A DNA stretch of 64,000 nucleotides from contig DAKJ01000018.1 in assembly GCA_002496565.1 (NCBI GenBank), forward strand, positions 248,001 through 312,000. Reading direction: 5' to 3'. Source of the stretch: Methanosarcina sp. UBA289 (GTDB lineage: Archaea > Halobacteriota > Methanosarcinia > Methanosarcinales > Methanosarcinaceae). The first letter of the stretch is position 1; each line of letters opens with the position of its first letter. The notes beneath the pieces are model-generated. The model was not told the DNA's origin. It did not search any database and saw nothing but the letters and a program-made list of their open reading frames with translations. Made by a program: the position numbers and the translations under genes. Below, in pieces: positions 9,634-18,500 of the stretch.

Positions 9634-11931
9634 TTATTCTCTGGTATTTATGTTCAATCCTGCCGCAAGAGCCTGCCCAAATGAAATACATCCGTCTCCA
9701 CAAGGAACTTGGCGGTGGGCTAGGAATTCAAAACCTGCTTCTGTAACAGTTCCTGCAATGCATGAAGTGATGTGATTATTATAAGCAACTCCACCACTCA
9801 GACCTATCTTTTCAAGCCCCTTTTTTGTGGCAAGCGAGATGGCAAGTTCAGAAATTCCCCTAGCAAGGTTCTCTTCAACTGCAAAAGCAAGATCAGCAGG
9901 AGAATACTTGCCGGAAAGCTCATATACCCCCAAAAGAAGCTCGGTGGTATCAAGTACAGGAACTTCGGAGGCTTTTTCTTTTCTGAAGACTACAGGAAGA
10001 TCTACGACATGGGTACTCTTCGTTGCGGCAGATTCGAGTTTCATTGCCGGTTCCCCTTCATAGGTTCTCATCTTGCATATACCGAGCAAGGCAGCCGCTG
10101 CATCTAGTACTCGTCCTGTACTGCTGCTTCGGACAACATTAACTCCAGTTTCAAGTTGTTTCATTACTGTTGAGAACTCCATAGATCCTTGAGGGAACTC
10201 AAGAGGGAGTTTTTCCAGTTCAGCTCTTCCAAGTTTCTCAAAAAGGATTCCCAGAACCATCCTTGAAGGTACCCTAGAGGCAAGATCTCCCCCTGGCATC
10301 GGCTGAGGGAGTAAATGCCCGATGCGCTCATATCCAAAGTAAGAGGATTCAAAGAGTTCCCCTCCCCAGATGGTACCATCAGCGCCATATCCTACTCCGT
10401 CAAGAGCAATTCCGAGAATTCGAGAATCGATAGGTAGCGAGTTGTCAGCCATAAGAGCCAACATGTGGGCTTGATGATGTTGAACCTGAAGGGTATTCTC
10501 CCCTCCCATTTTTAGTGCAAAGCGAGTTGTGTTAAATGAAGGATGAAGATCACAGCCCCAATAAAGGGGCTCGATTCCGGTAAGTCGGATAAGGTGCCTG
10601 ACAACCTCGGAGTGATACCTGAAAGTTTCCACATGACTGGTATTTCCTATATACTGAGAGATATAGGCAAGCTTTCCTTTCGACACAGTAACCGTAGAAT
10701 TCATTTCAGCCCCCACTCCTATAGAAGCTTCGACTTCAAAAGGTAACTCTATAGGTTCAGGCACAAAGCCCCGGGAACGCCGAATAAATGCTGCCCTTCC
10801 ATTCACAATCCGGATAACAGTATCATCGTTTCTATTTGCAATAACCCTGTTATGCAGCAGGTAATAATCGACAATCCCTTTAAGTTTCTCAAGTGCCTCG
10901 TTATTTTCGACAACCATAGGCCTTCCGGGAAGGTTTGCTGAAGTCATAACATATGCAGCATCATGTACGCAGTCAAAAAGCAGATTCTGCGTGCCTGTAT
11001 AAGGAAGCATGATCCCTATATTGTGCAGGCCAGGAGTAACCGATTCTGCCAGACTGGGTTCCTTTGACCTTGGAAGCACGGTAATAGGCCGGCGGTGGGA
11101 AGTTAAATATTCCCTGCCTGCGCCTTCAAGTTCTGCAAAGGTTTCTGCAACAGCAGCATTTTTTACCATAACCGCAAAAGGTTGTTCCGGACGTCTTAAC
11201 CGTCTTCTAAGTTCCTTTACAGGTTCCTCCTTTCGTGCATTACAGGCAATATGGAAGCCTCCAAATCCTTTTATAGCAAGAATTGAACCCTGCTGGAGGA
11301 GGGCCGAGGCCTCAGTAATTGCTTCATACCCTTTTGCCAAGACATTTCCTTTGGAATCCGAAAGCCAGATCTCTGGCCCACACTTTGGGCAGCATACAGG
11401 CTGGGCATGGTATCTACGATTGAGAGGGTCAGTATACTCGGCTTCGCACTCAGGGCAAAGAGGAAAATCTACCATTGTCGTATTTTCCCGGTCATAAGGA
11501 AGAGTTCGGACTGTTGTATATCTGGGCCCGCAGTTTGTGCAGACTGTAAAGGGATAATGGTAATATCTGGAAGAAGGATCAAAAATCTCAGACCTGCACT
11601 GTTCACAAATTGCCGTATCAGGAGGAATTATTGAGTTTTCAAAAACTCCGGATTCGCTGGACACAATAATAAATTTAGAATATCCGGAAAACGGAACATT
11701 TTTTGTTTTTATTTCTGTAATTTTGGCAAGAGGAGGTTTTTTTTTCGGAAGATCTCCAACAAAATTGTCAAGGCTTTCCTGGTTCCCCTCTATGAGGATT
11801 TCCACATAATTTCCCAGATTTTTCACGTATCCGAAAAGCCCATGAGATTTTGCAAGCTGATATATAAAAGGGCGAAAACCTACTCCCTGTACAGTACCAG
11901 TAATATGGAGAAGCCTTGCTTCGTTTTGCAT
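9634..11931 (-). CDS. hypF: Carbamoyltransferase HypF, NiFe-hydrogenase maturation
   Basis: 765 residues, the usual HypF length. Domains in order: acylphosphatase-like (1-90, motif GTVQGVGFRPF at 12-22); two zinc fingers (Cys109/112/131/134 and Cys159/162/181/184); YrdC-like carbamoyl-adenylate domain (about 200-380); and a Kae1-like carbamoyltransferase domain with the metal-binding HHQAH motif. HypF makes the thiocarbamate on HypE that becomes the CN ligands of the NiFe site. It is needed for hydrogenases such as the Frh enzyme whose genes appear at the right end of the window. No other hyp gene is adjacent. Confidence 0.95.
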   Translation of the reverse strand: MQNEARLLHITGTVQGVGFRPFIYQLAKSHGLFGYVKNLGNYVEILIEGNQESLDNFVGDLPKKKPPLAKITEIKTKNVPFSGYSKFIIVSSESGVFENSIIPPDTAICEQCRSEIFDPSSRYYHYPFTVCTNCGPRYTTVRTLPYDRENTTMVDFPLCPECEAEYTDPLNRRYHAQPVCCPKCGPEIWLSDSKGNVLAKGYEAITEASALLQQGSILAIKGFGGFHIACNARKEEPVKELRRRLRRPEQPFAVMVKNAAVAETFAELEGAGREYLTSHRRPITVLPRSKEPSLAESVTPGLHNIGIMLPYTGTQNLLFDCVHDAAYVMTSANLPGRPMVVENNEALEKLKGIVDYYLLHNRVIANRNDDTVIRIVNGRAAFIRRSRGFVPEPIELPFEVEASIGVGAEMNSTVTVSKGKLAYISQYIGNTSHVETFRYHSEVVRHLIRLTGIEPLYWGCDLHPSFNTTRFALKMGGENTLQVQHHQAHMLALMADNSLPIDSRILGIALDGVGYGADGTIWGGELFESSYFGYERIGHLLPQPMPGGDLASRVPSRMVLGILFEKLGRAELEKLPLEFPQGSMEFSTVMKQLETGVNVVRSSSTGRVLDAAAALLGICKMRTYEGEPAMKLESAATKSTHVVDLPVVFRKEKASEVPVLDTTELLLGVYELSGKYSPADLAFAVEENLARGISELAISLATKKGLEKIGLSGGVAYNNHITSCIAGTVTEAGFEFLAHRQVPCGDGCISFGQALAAGLNINTRE

Positions 11932-12183
11932 ATAAATTAGAGATTACTGTTTGTCGTTAAAATAGCTTTCTAAATAATAAAAGTGTCCAACAATATAAGA
12001 AGTGGATTAAGATTTCAACTGCGGATTGTAAGCATAGAAGACATGCAAACTTCAATCTAACTACACCAAAATAAGGACATTTGTTAAAAATAAGCATAGA
12101 AATAATATCTTAAATGGAACAATTTCGACTAAAAACAGAAATCTGTGGCTGAATTCAGGATATGAATCATCCTGAAATTCAGG

Positions 12184-12351
12184 TCACAGAAAGTCTGGAT
12201 TAATTGTTCTTATTATAATGATGAACCCCAGAACCATCATAAGAAGAGAAATTCTCCAGGCCACCTGCAATAGGCGGGCCTGGTTTTTGGGTTCAGCTAA
12301 TTTAAATACTGCTCTTTCAACCAGATTAGGTTGATCATCACACGCTGCCAT
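12184..12351 (-). CDS. ahaG: A1AO ATP synthase small subunit AhaG
   Basis: A 55-codon ORF. ATG at 12349-12351 lies eight bases past the ahaD stop, and the stop is at 12184-12186. The protein starts MAACDDQPNLVERAV and ends with one membrane segment (LLMMVLGFIIIIRTI). Position and size match ahaG, the tenth gene of the Methanosarcina mazei aha operon, whose product is a tiny protein of unclear function. The overlap-like spacing implies translational coupling to ahaD. It marks the 3' end of the operon. Confidence 0.8.
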   Translation of the reverse strand: MAACDDQPNLVERAVFKLAEPKNQARLLQVAWRISLLMMVLGFIIIIRTINPDFL

Positions 12352-12358
12352 ATTCAAA

Positions 12359-12994
12359 TCAAGATTTAGTTCTTGCTTTGATTCTCTTCAACCGGAACGT
12401 ATTCTCCCTTTCCATCTCTTCAAGAGTAAAGCGGATAAACTTCATGGTTGCAATGAGGTCTGGAATCACTTTGAATTCAAGAGCATTTACACGCCTTTTT
12501 GTCTTCTCGATTTCATCAAGAAGTCTCTTCATTGTAGTTTCCAGCTCTGCTGCCGTTATAATCTTTTCTACCAGGACCTCATAGGCATCTGCAGACTCAT
12601 CAATGTATGAATTTGTCCCAACGATACCGTAACCTCTCTCAATGAGAGATTTGTGGACGCCTGTAGAACTGATTTTTGGCACCACGACACCCATGATGTT
12701 GTGGCCTGAAAGCTGGATTTCGGGAGATTCCTTCGCTGTAAAAGCGGTTGATTTGACCGCAACCATTCCGTTTACAGCAGAGGCGAGATTGATTTTTTCT
12801 GCAGCGCTTAGATAGGCAGCATCCAGTTCGGTTCTGACGTTCCTTGCCTCGTTAAGGATCTTAAAGAACTCAAGAATAAGACCATCTCTCTTCATCTTAA
12901 GGAGCTTGTGGCCACTTTCAGAGAGCTTGATTTTTTTCTTGAGCTCGATTAGCTCCGATCGAGTTGGTTTTACGTCTTGAGCCATGGTAATCAC
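12359..12994 (-). CDS. ahaD: A1AO ATP synthase subunit D (central stalk)
   Basis: 211 residues, typical of V/A-ATPase subunit D: a long N-terminal coiled-coil helix (KPTRSELIELKKKIKL), a central loop domain, and a C-terminal helix (DLIATMKFIRFTLEEMERE). Together with subunit F and C it forms the rotor shaft inside the A3B3 ring. Its ATG overlaps the 3' end of ahaB by four bases, so the two are translationally coupled. Part of the ten-gene minus-strand operon. Confidence 0.95.
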   Translation of the reverse strand: MITMAQDVKPTRSELIELKKKIKLSESGHKLLKMKRDGLILEFFKILNEARNVRTELDAAYLSAAEKINLASAVNGMVAVKSTAFTAKESPEIQLSGHNIMGVVVPKISSTGVHKSLIERGYGIVGTNSYIDESADAYEVLVEKIITAAELETTMKRLLDEIEKTKRRVNALEFKVIPDLIATMKFIRFTLEEMERENTFRLKRIKARTKS

Positions 12995-14373
12995 TGACCC
13001 TTTCTGTGTGCAGGATGGTATTTCTGGATGTACTTGTTGTCAATCCTACCCAGCTGGTTTTCAGGCAGGTGTGCAAGAATATTCCATCCAATATCCAGTG
13101 TATCTGCAATTGTCCTGTTTTCGTTTCTGCCCTGTGTAACGAACTTCTGTTCGAAGAGGTCGGCAAACTCAAGGAACTTGATATCTCTCTCAGACAGAGC
13201 TTCTTTACCGACGATAGCCACTAGACCTCTCAGGTCACGCCCTTCTGCATAACCTGCGTACATCTGGTCAGAAACTGCCTTGTGGTCTTCCCTGGTCTTG
13301 CCTGCTCCGATACCGGAGTTCATCAGCCTTGATAGGGATGGCAACACATTAATTGGTGGGTAGATACCTTTCCTATGCAATTCTCTTGAAACCACAATCT
13401 GTCCTTCAGTAATATACCCGGACAGGTCAGGAATCGGGTGGGTAATATCGTCACCAGGCATCGAAAGAATTGGAATCTGCGTAACTGATCCCTTTGCTCC
13501 CTTTACAATACCTGCGCGCTCGTAGAGAGTTGCAAGGTCAGTGTACATGTAACCAGGATACCCACGACGGCCAGGAACTTCGTTACGGGCGGCACCCATC
13601 TGACGGAGAGCTTCTGCATAGTTAGTAATGTCGGTCAGAATAACAAGAACGTGCATGCCGTGTTCGTATGCCAGATATTCAGCTGCAGTCAGAGCCATAC
13701 GAGGAGTGACAATACGTTCGACAGCAGGGTCATCTGCCAGATTCAGGAACACCACAGCCCTTTCAAGAGCGCCGGTCTTTTCGAAGTCGCTCATGAAGTA
13801 CTGGGCTTCTTCATTGGTAATACCCATTGCTGCGAAAACTACTGCGAAAGCCGCTTCTGATCCAGGCACAGCCGCCTGTCTTGCAATCTGCAGAGCAATT
13901 TCGTTGTGTGGGAGACCTGAAGCTGAGAAAATAGGCAGTTTCTGTCCACGGACAAGGGTGTTTGTTCCGTCGATTGTGGAGATACCAGTCTGAATGAAAT
14001 CCTTTGGAGGCAGCCTGGCGTATGGGTTCATTGCCGCTCCGTTGATATCCAGAAGCTGGTCAGGCACAATCCTGGGCCCGCCGTCAAGAGGTTCTCCTGA
14101 ACCTGAAAGGATCCTTCCAAGGAGATCGATGGATGCAGGGAGCTTCAGGGTTTCCCCTGTGAAGACTACACCACATTCCTTGTCCAGACTACCAGTACCT
14201 TCAAAAATCTGGATAACGACAATATCTGTAGATGAGTCCAGCACCTCGCCTCTTCGGGTTGTTCCATCAGGAAGGTTGATAGTAACGATTTCTTTATAGC
14301 CTACAGGCTCTGTTTTTTCAACAAAGACAAGAGGTCCTGCAATCTGAGTGATTGTCTTATACTCTTTTACCAT
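12991..14373 (-). CDS. ahaB: A1AO ATP synthase subunit B (non-catalytic)
   Basis: 460 residues, standard for the regulatory B subunit. It has the N-terminal beta barrel (YKTITQIAGPLVFVEK), the RecA-like core with SASGLPHNEIA in place of a Walker A motif, and the PGRRGYPGYMYTDLATLYERAG block conserved in B subunits. It alternates with subunit A in the hexameric head. The gene begins two bases after the ahaA stop. Confidence 0.97.
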   Translation of the reverse strand: MVKEYKTITQIAGPLVFVEKTEPVGYKEIVTINLPDGTTRRGEVLDSSTDIVVIQIFEGTGSLDKECGVVFTGETLKLPASIDLLGRILSGSGEPLDGGPRIVPDQLLDINGAAMNPYARLPPKDFIQTGISTIDGTNTLVRGQKLPIFSASGLPHNEIALQIARQAAVPGSEAAFAVVFAAMGITNEEAQYFMSDFEKTGALERAVVFLNLADDPAVERIVTPRMALTAAEYLAYEHGMHVLVILTDITNYAEALRQMGAARNEVPGRRGYPGYMYTDLATLYERAGIVKGAKGSVTQIPILSMPGDDITHPIPDLSGYITEGQIVVSRELHRKGIYPPINVLPSLSRLMNSGIGAGKTREDHKAVSDQMYAGYAEGRDLRGLVAIVGKEALSERDIKFLEFADLFEQKFVTQGRNENRTIADTLDIGWNILAHLPENQLGRIDNKYIQKYHPAHRKGQ

Positions 14374-14375
14374 GC

Positions 14376-16112
14376 TTACCTACCTCTCAGGGATGCAAAC
14401 TCTTTATCCATCTTTGCCAGTACAGCATTCATAGCAGCATCGAAGTTCTCCTCGAACTTAACCTTCGGAAGCTCATCCTTGGACGACATCTTGACAATTT
14501 CCGAGACTGGAACACCTGATTTCAAAGCTTCCTGTGCAGCATCTCCGTACTTCATTATTGCCTGCATGATCCTGTACTGCTCAGAGAAGGGGCTGTAGGT
14601 ATCTATTGGGTGGAATGCATTCTGCTGCAGGAAGATTTCCCTTATCATACGGCAAATTTCAAGCAGAAGCTGCTGATCGTCTGGCAGAGCGTCGGAACCT
14701 ACGAGCTGCACGATTTCCTGCAGTTCGGATTCTGTCTGAAGCATTTCCATTGCTCTTTCTCTCAGAGCCACATAGTCAGGAGCCACATTGTCTGTAAACC
14801 AGTCGTTAAGGCTTTCCTTGTACAGACTGTAACTGTTCAGCCAGTTGATAGCCGGGAAGTGACGCCTCTGAGATAGCTTGGCATCGAGAGCCCAGAACAC
14901 TTTCACGATACGCAGGGTATTCTGCGTAACAGGCTCTGAGAAGTCACCGCCAGGTGGAGATACTGCTCCAATGACAGTAATGGAACCTTTCTCACCGCAA
15001 AGTGATTCTGCAACACCGGAACGCTCGTAGAATTCGGCAAGTCTTGCAGACAGGTATGCTGGGTAACCTTCTTCACCAGGCATTTCTTCCAGACGTGAGG
15101 AAATTTCTCTCATAGCTTCTGCCCACCTTGAGGTGGAGTCTGCCATAAGGGAGACATCTAATCCCATGTCACGGAAGTATTCTGCAATGGTAATTCCGGT
15201 GTACACAGATGCTTCTCTTGCAGCCACAGGCATGTTTGAAGTGTTAGCGATAAGAACAGTACGCTCCATCAGTGGACGGCCGGTCTGCGGGTCTTCGAGT
15301 TCTGGGAATTCACTAAGAACGTCTGCCATTTCGTTTCCGCGCTCACCACAACCGATGTAAACCACAATTTCAGTGTCACTCCACTTTGCAAGCTGCTGCT
15401 GAGTAACAGTCTTTCCAGATCCGAAAGGTCCGGGAATTGCAGCAGTTCCGCCTTTTGCTACAGGGAAAAGACCGTCAAGGATTCTCTGTCCTGTAACCAG
15501 AGGCCTTTCTGGAGTAAGTTTTGCCCTTACAGGCCTGGGTCTCCTGACAGGCCACTTCTGCATCATCTGCAATTCGGTCCCATCAGTAAGGGTACAGACT
15601 GTATCTATTACCGTAAAGCTTCCGCTCTTAATGTCGGCAATTGTACCTGAGATGTCAGGAGGCACCATGATCTTATGTTCAATATTCACGGTTTCCTGTA
15701 CAACACCGATTACTTCTCCACCTTTTACGATGTCGCCTTTCTTGACAATGGGTTTGAACTCCCAGAGTTTCTTGTGATCAAGCCCATCTGCGCTGACACC
15801 TCTCTGAATGAAGTTACCCATCTTCTCAAGCAGGACGTGTAGAGGCCTTTGAACACCGTCATAAATACTGGAAAGAAGACCCGGACCAAGCTCCACGGAC
15901 AGAGACATACCTGTAGATACACAGGGTTCTCCTGGCTTGATGCCTGCGGTTTCTTCGTATACCTGGATGATGGTCTTGGGCCCCAATATCTGGATGACTT
16001 CACCCATTAAACCTTCATTACCGACTTTGACCAGGTCATACATTTTTGCCTGCAAGCCGATAGCGGTGACGACAGGCCCAGCCACACGATAAATTTCACC
16101 TTTTACTTCCAC
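14376..16112 (-). CDS. ahaA: A1AO ATP synthase catalytic subunit A
   Basis: 578 residues. The Walker A motif GPFGSGKT is at 228-235, preceded by the long non-homologous insert (about 115-190) that separates archaeal/vacuolar A subunits from F-type beta. The catalytic Glu/Arg-finger region around GCGERGNEMADVL and SLMADSTSRWAEA is intact. No intein is present. It makes ATP in the cytoplasmic A1 head from the ion gradient built by methanogenesis. Its start overlaps the end of ahaF by ten bases. Confidence 0.98.
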   Translation of the reverse strand: MEVKGEIYRVAGPVVTAIGLQAKMYDLVKVGNEGLMGEVIQILGPKTIIQVYEETAGIKPGEPCVSTGMSLSVELGPGLLSSIYDGVQRPLHVLLEKMGNFIQRGVSADGLDHKKLWEFKPIVKKGDIVKGGEVIGVVQETVNIEHKIMVPPDISGTIADIKSGSFTVIDTVCTLTDGTELQMMQKWPVRRPRPVRAKLTPERPLVTGQRILDGLFPVAKGGTAAIPGPFGSGKTVTQQQLAKWSDTEIVVYIGCGERGNEMADVLSEFPELEDPQTGRPLMERTVLIANTSNMPVAAREASVYTGITIAEYFRDMGLDVSLMADSTSRWAEAMREISSRLEEMPGEEGYPAYLSARLAEFYERSGVAESLCGEKGSITVIGAVSPPGGDFSEPVTQNTLRIVKVFWALDAKLSQRRHFPAINWLNSYSLYKESLNDWFTDNVAPDYVALRERAMEMLQTESELQEIVQLVGSDALPDDQQLLLEICRMIREIFLQQNAFHPIDTYSPFSEQYRIMQAIMKYGDAAQEALKSGVPVSEIVKMSSKDELPKVKFEENFDAAMNAVLAKMDKEFASLRGR

Positions 16113-16405
16113 AGATCAACACCTACCGCTTGTTTTATCTTATCTCTTAAACTCGAGCCTGATCCGCTGCCTCCCAGGGCTACTACTGTAGGCTGGACAG
16201 ACTCATTCAAGTTTTTCCTTAGAATTTCCGGCAGATTACCAATGTCATCATTATGCATTACAAGAATCCCGATACTCTTATCTTCAAGCACAGATTTTAC
16301 AATGGACTCAGTGGCCGCGATATCCGCGGCTTCATAAACCTTCCTGACACCAGCCAGTCTGAATCCTGTAACAAACTCGCTCTTTCCGATCACCGCTAAT
16401 TCCAT
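16103..16405 (-). CDS. ahaF: A1AO ATP synthase subunit F (central stalk)
   Basis: 100 residues with the subunit F pattern: MELAVIGKSEFVTGFRLAG at the start, then GILVMHND and a PTVVALGG strand. It caps the rotor shaft with subunit D. Its ATG overlaps the last base of the ahaC stop and its 3' end overlaps ahaA, so translation across C-F-A is probably coupled. Confidence 0.95.
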   Translation of the reverse strand: MELAVIGKSEFVTGFRLAGVRKVYEAADIAATESIVKSVLEDKSIGILVMHNDDIGNLPEILRKNLNESVQPTVVALGGSGSGSSLRDKIKQAVGVDLWK

Positions 16406-17487
16406 TAGATAACCACCAACTGGTCTTTGATTAACTCATCATTGAGGCCAACTTCTTTACTCCTGAAAATGATCCGGAGATTAGTAGCCTCATTATTTTT
16501 ATGAATAATATAGTCCAGAATAGGTACAACTGAGATCGGAGATACATGCGAAAGAATGGTTGAAGATTCAAGATAATATCTTGTGAGCCTGCTTTCAAGA
16601 GTAGTCAAAGAAGTTATATCCGGACCCGTAACGCCCGAAATTGCATCCCAGTACTGAGTTCTTTGAAGCTCATTGACAAATTCGTCATATGAGAGAGACG
16701 CCAGTTTCTCGGGCTTTAACTCAAGACCGCCTTCAATCATGAGAGGCATGATTTCGTCGAGCTGCGTAACTCCTGCTTTTTTCAGCCTGAAAAGGTTAAT
16801 TAAATTCTTAACGTCTACTTCCAATCTGACAACTTTAACAAAGAGCTTGCGATCCTTAGATCTTGGTTTTCCGATTGCTTCAAACAAGATTGTATAATAT
16901 AACTTATCAAGCTCGTTTTCTACGTATGCCAGGTTAGTTCCGTCAAACTTCTGCAGCAAGGGGTAATACTCGGTATATTTTAAGCCCTCAATGACTTCTT
17001 GATATGTGGCCTTTGCTGCAAGTTCTGACATAGAAGTGTAAGTAAACTCCCCGGCAGCAATCAGAGACTCCATGATATCTTCAGCAGATGCGTTGTAGAT
17101 TTTACCACGAAGAAGTGTCTTTATGTTCCAGATGTCATATCTTTTCAGATATGCGACAATCAGGTAATTCAACTCTCCGGAGGTGATTCTTACCAACTTA
17201 TCATAGGTGAGCGCAAGATTCCTGTTCAATGCATGTTCTGCCAGATCGCCACCACTATATTTCATTGCCAGTTCGTCAACGTCGTTTTTATATTCAGACT
17301 CTTGGATAAAGCGGGTAATTTCATCAATCCCCATATTAAGAAGCCGGGGATACGATTCTTTAGGGAGCAGCTTGCTCTTCATAGCGCGGACACGGGTTAC
17401 GGCATAAGGATAGTTAGAAGTGCCTTTTTTTTTCTTATCGGATTTTCGTGAGGGTTTTTGTCCCCAGAGTCTCTCCAAAAGCCGCAT
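16405..17487 (-). CDS. ahaC: A1AO ATP synthase subunit C (d-type, rotor socket)
   Basis: 360 residues, the length of archaeal subunit C (V-type d). Largely helical with the family pattern: ARVRAMKSKLLPKESYPRLL near the start, a middle repeat (ITRFIQESEYKNDV) and the late ARNIxxI-like segment TNLRIIFRSKEVGL. It joins the proteolipid ring to the central stalk. The N-terminus carries about 25 basic residues (WGQKPSRKSDKKKKG), which looks like a lineage-specific extension. Confidence 0.94.
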   Translation of the reverse strand: MRLLERLWGQKPSRKSDKKKKGTSNYPYAVTRVRAMKSKLLPKESYPRLLNMGIDEITRFIQESEYKNDVDELAMKYSGGDLAEHALNRNLALTYDKLVRITSGELNYLIVAYLKRYDIWNIKTLLRGKIYNASAEDIMESLIAAGEFTYTSMSELAAKATYQEVIEGLKYTEYYPLLQKFDGTNLAYVENELDKLYYTILFEAIGKPRSKDRKLFVKVVRLEVDVKNLINLFRLKKAGVTQLDEIMPLMIEGGLELKPEKLASLSYDEFVNELQRTQYWDAISGVTGPDITSLTTLESRLTRYYLESSTILSHVSPISVVPILDYIIHKNNEATNLRIIFRSKEVGLNDELIKDQLVVI

Positions 17488-17493
17488 CGAACA

Positions 17494-18045
17494 TCACCCG
17501 TATAATAGATCAGATATCTGCTTCAATGAACGCTCATACACGTTTTTCAGGATTGAATCGTATGTGAAATCTAACCTGACTGTCCCATCTTCGTTTTCCA
17601 GAACAACTCCGCCAATCGAATCAATATTGCCAGCGTAAGATAGAGAAGTTAACTTCTTGACAATATCTTCTGAATCCTTAGAAGAGTAAACTCTAGCACC
17701 ACTAGCTTCGTGCTTGTTGAGAATATATTTCAACAGCTCTTCTTTTTTGGATGCCGGCATTGACTTGATTTTTTCAACTGTCTGGATATAAACCTTATCT
17801 AGAAGATCCTTACGCTTGTTAAGCGTAATTCTTTTCACTTCCAGATTTGCACTTGATATGACCTGCTGGTGCAGATTTTGGAGGTCCTCTTCCGCTTTAG
17901 CTAGGCTATCCCCGAGCATTTTTTTCTGTATTTCTTTAGCTTCATTTATGATCTCGGAGGCCTTTGCATCGCCTTCGGCTTTTATACGGGAAACCTCAGC
18001 TCTTGCACCCTCTTGGATGTCTTTTACAACGATCTCTAGTCCCAT
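17494..18045 (-). CDS. ahaE: A1AO ATP synthase subunit E (peripheral stalk)
   Basis: 183 residues. The N-terminal half is the long charged coiled-coil helix that pairs with subunit H (DIQEGARAEVSRIKAEGDAK), and the C-terminal half is the globular domain that docks on the A/B hexamer (SIGGVVLENEDGTVRLD). GGAGGTG lies six bases before the ATG, a strong ribosome site. Unlike most neighbours it is separated from the upstream ahaK by a 205-bp non-coding block full of inverted repeats. Confidence 0.95.
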   Translation of the reverse strand: MGLEIVVKDIQEGARAEVSRIKAEGDAKASEIINEAKEIQKKMLGDSLAKAEEDLQNLHQQVISSANLEVKRITLNKRKDLLDKVYIQTVEKIKSMPASKKEELLKYILNKHEASGARVYSSKDSEDIVKKLTSLSYAGNIDSIGGVVLENEDGTVRLDFTYDSILKNVYERSLKQISDLLYG

Positions 18046-18065
18046 GCTTACACCTCCAAATAAAT

Positions 18066-18087
18066 TTAGAGCAAAAAAGTGCTCTAA
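18066..18087 (-). repeat. Hairpin just upstream of ahaE
   Basis: Inverted arms TTAGAGC (18066-18072) and GCTCTAA (18081-18087) with an eight-base loop, about 20 bases before the ahaE start codon. The arm shares the GAGC/CTCTAA core seen in the larger hairpins at 18143-18252. Confidence 0.7.
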
Positions 18088-18142
18088 AGCCTAGAGAAAA
18101 AAACTCTAAGCTGCTTAGAGTGCAACGATACTTAAGGGGGAA

Positions 18143-18252
18143 CTTAGAGCATACAACCGCTTTAAGTCTGCCTGACGAGAAAAAAGTCCAGGTAGACTTA
18201 AAGACTTAAAAGCAATGCTCTAAGAAATTTAAGAGCGGGAGCTCTTAAATTT
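18143..18252 (-). repeat. Nested and tandem hairpins in the ahaK-ahaE spacer
   Basis: Two structures sit side by side. The first has outer arms CTTAGAGCAT (18143-18152) and ATGCTCTAAG (18215-18224), a perfect 10-bp match. These enclose inner arms 18160-18174 and 18189-18203, which match at 14 of 15 positions. The second is a perfect 12-bp stem with arms AAATTTAAGAGC (18225-18236) and GCTCTTAAATTT (18241-18252) around GGGA; its right arm overlaps the ahaK stop codon. In the ahaK mRNA these would form stable stems right after the proteolipid message. Inferred role: RNA processing, protection or attenuation that raises proteolipid output over the downstream subunits. Confidence 0.75.
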
Positions 18253-18496
18253 AAGCAGAATTGATAAGCAGTGCGACGACGAGACCGAAGATAACAATGG
18301 TTTCTGGAATGACAGTAAGGATCAGACCCTTACCGAATAATCCTTCGTTTTCTGCCATTGCGCCGATTGCTGCTGTACCAATATCTTTCTCAGCTATTGC
18401 AGATGCATATCCAGTAATTGCGATTGCGATTGCTGCACCGAGTGCTTTCATTCCTGCTGCGTCAAGAAAAAGACCTGTTGTTGCTCCATCTACCAT
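18251..18496 (-). CDS. ahaK: A1AO ATP synthase proteolipid (rotor ring c subunit)
   Basis: 81 residues forming one two-helix hairpin. Helix 1 is Gly/Ala-rich (GMKALGAAIAIAITGYASAI). The ion-binding carboxylate is Glu65 in helix 2 within PETIVIFG. The Pro-Glu-Thr context and a Glu/Asn-rich loop before helix 2 fit the Methanosarcina rings for which both Na+ and H+ use has been reported; ion choice cannot be settled from sequence. The gene starts four bases after ahaI and is followed by the hairpin block at 18143-18252. Confidence 0.96.
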   Translation of the reverse strand: MVDGATTGLFLDAAGMKALGAAIAIAITGYASAIAEKDIGTAAIGAMAENEGLFGKGLILTVIPETIVIFGLVVALLINSA

Positions 18497-18500
18497 GTTT

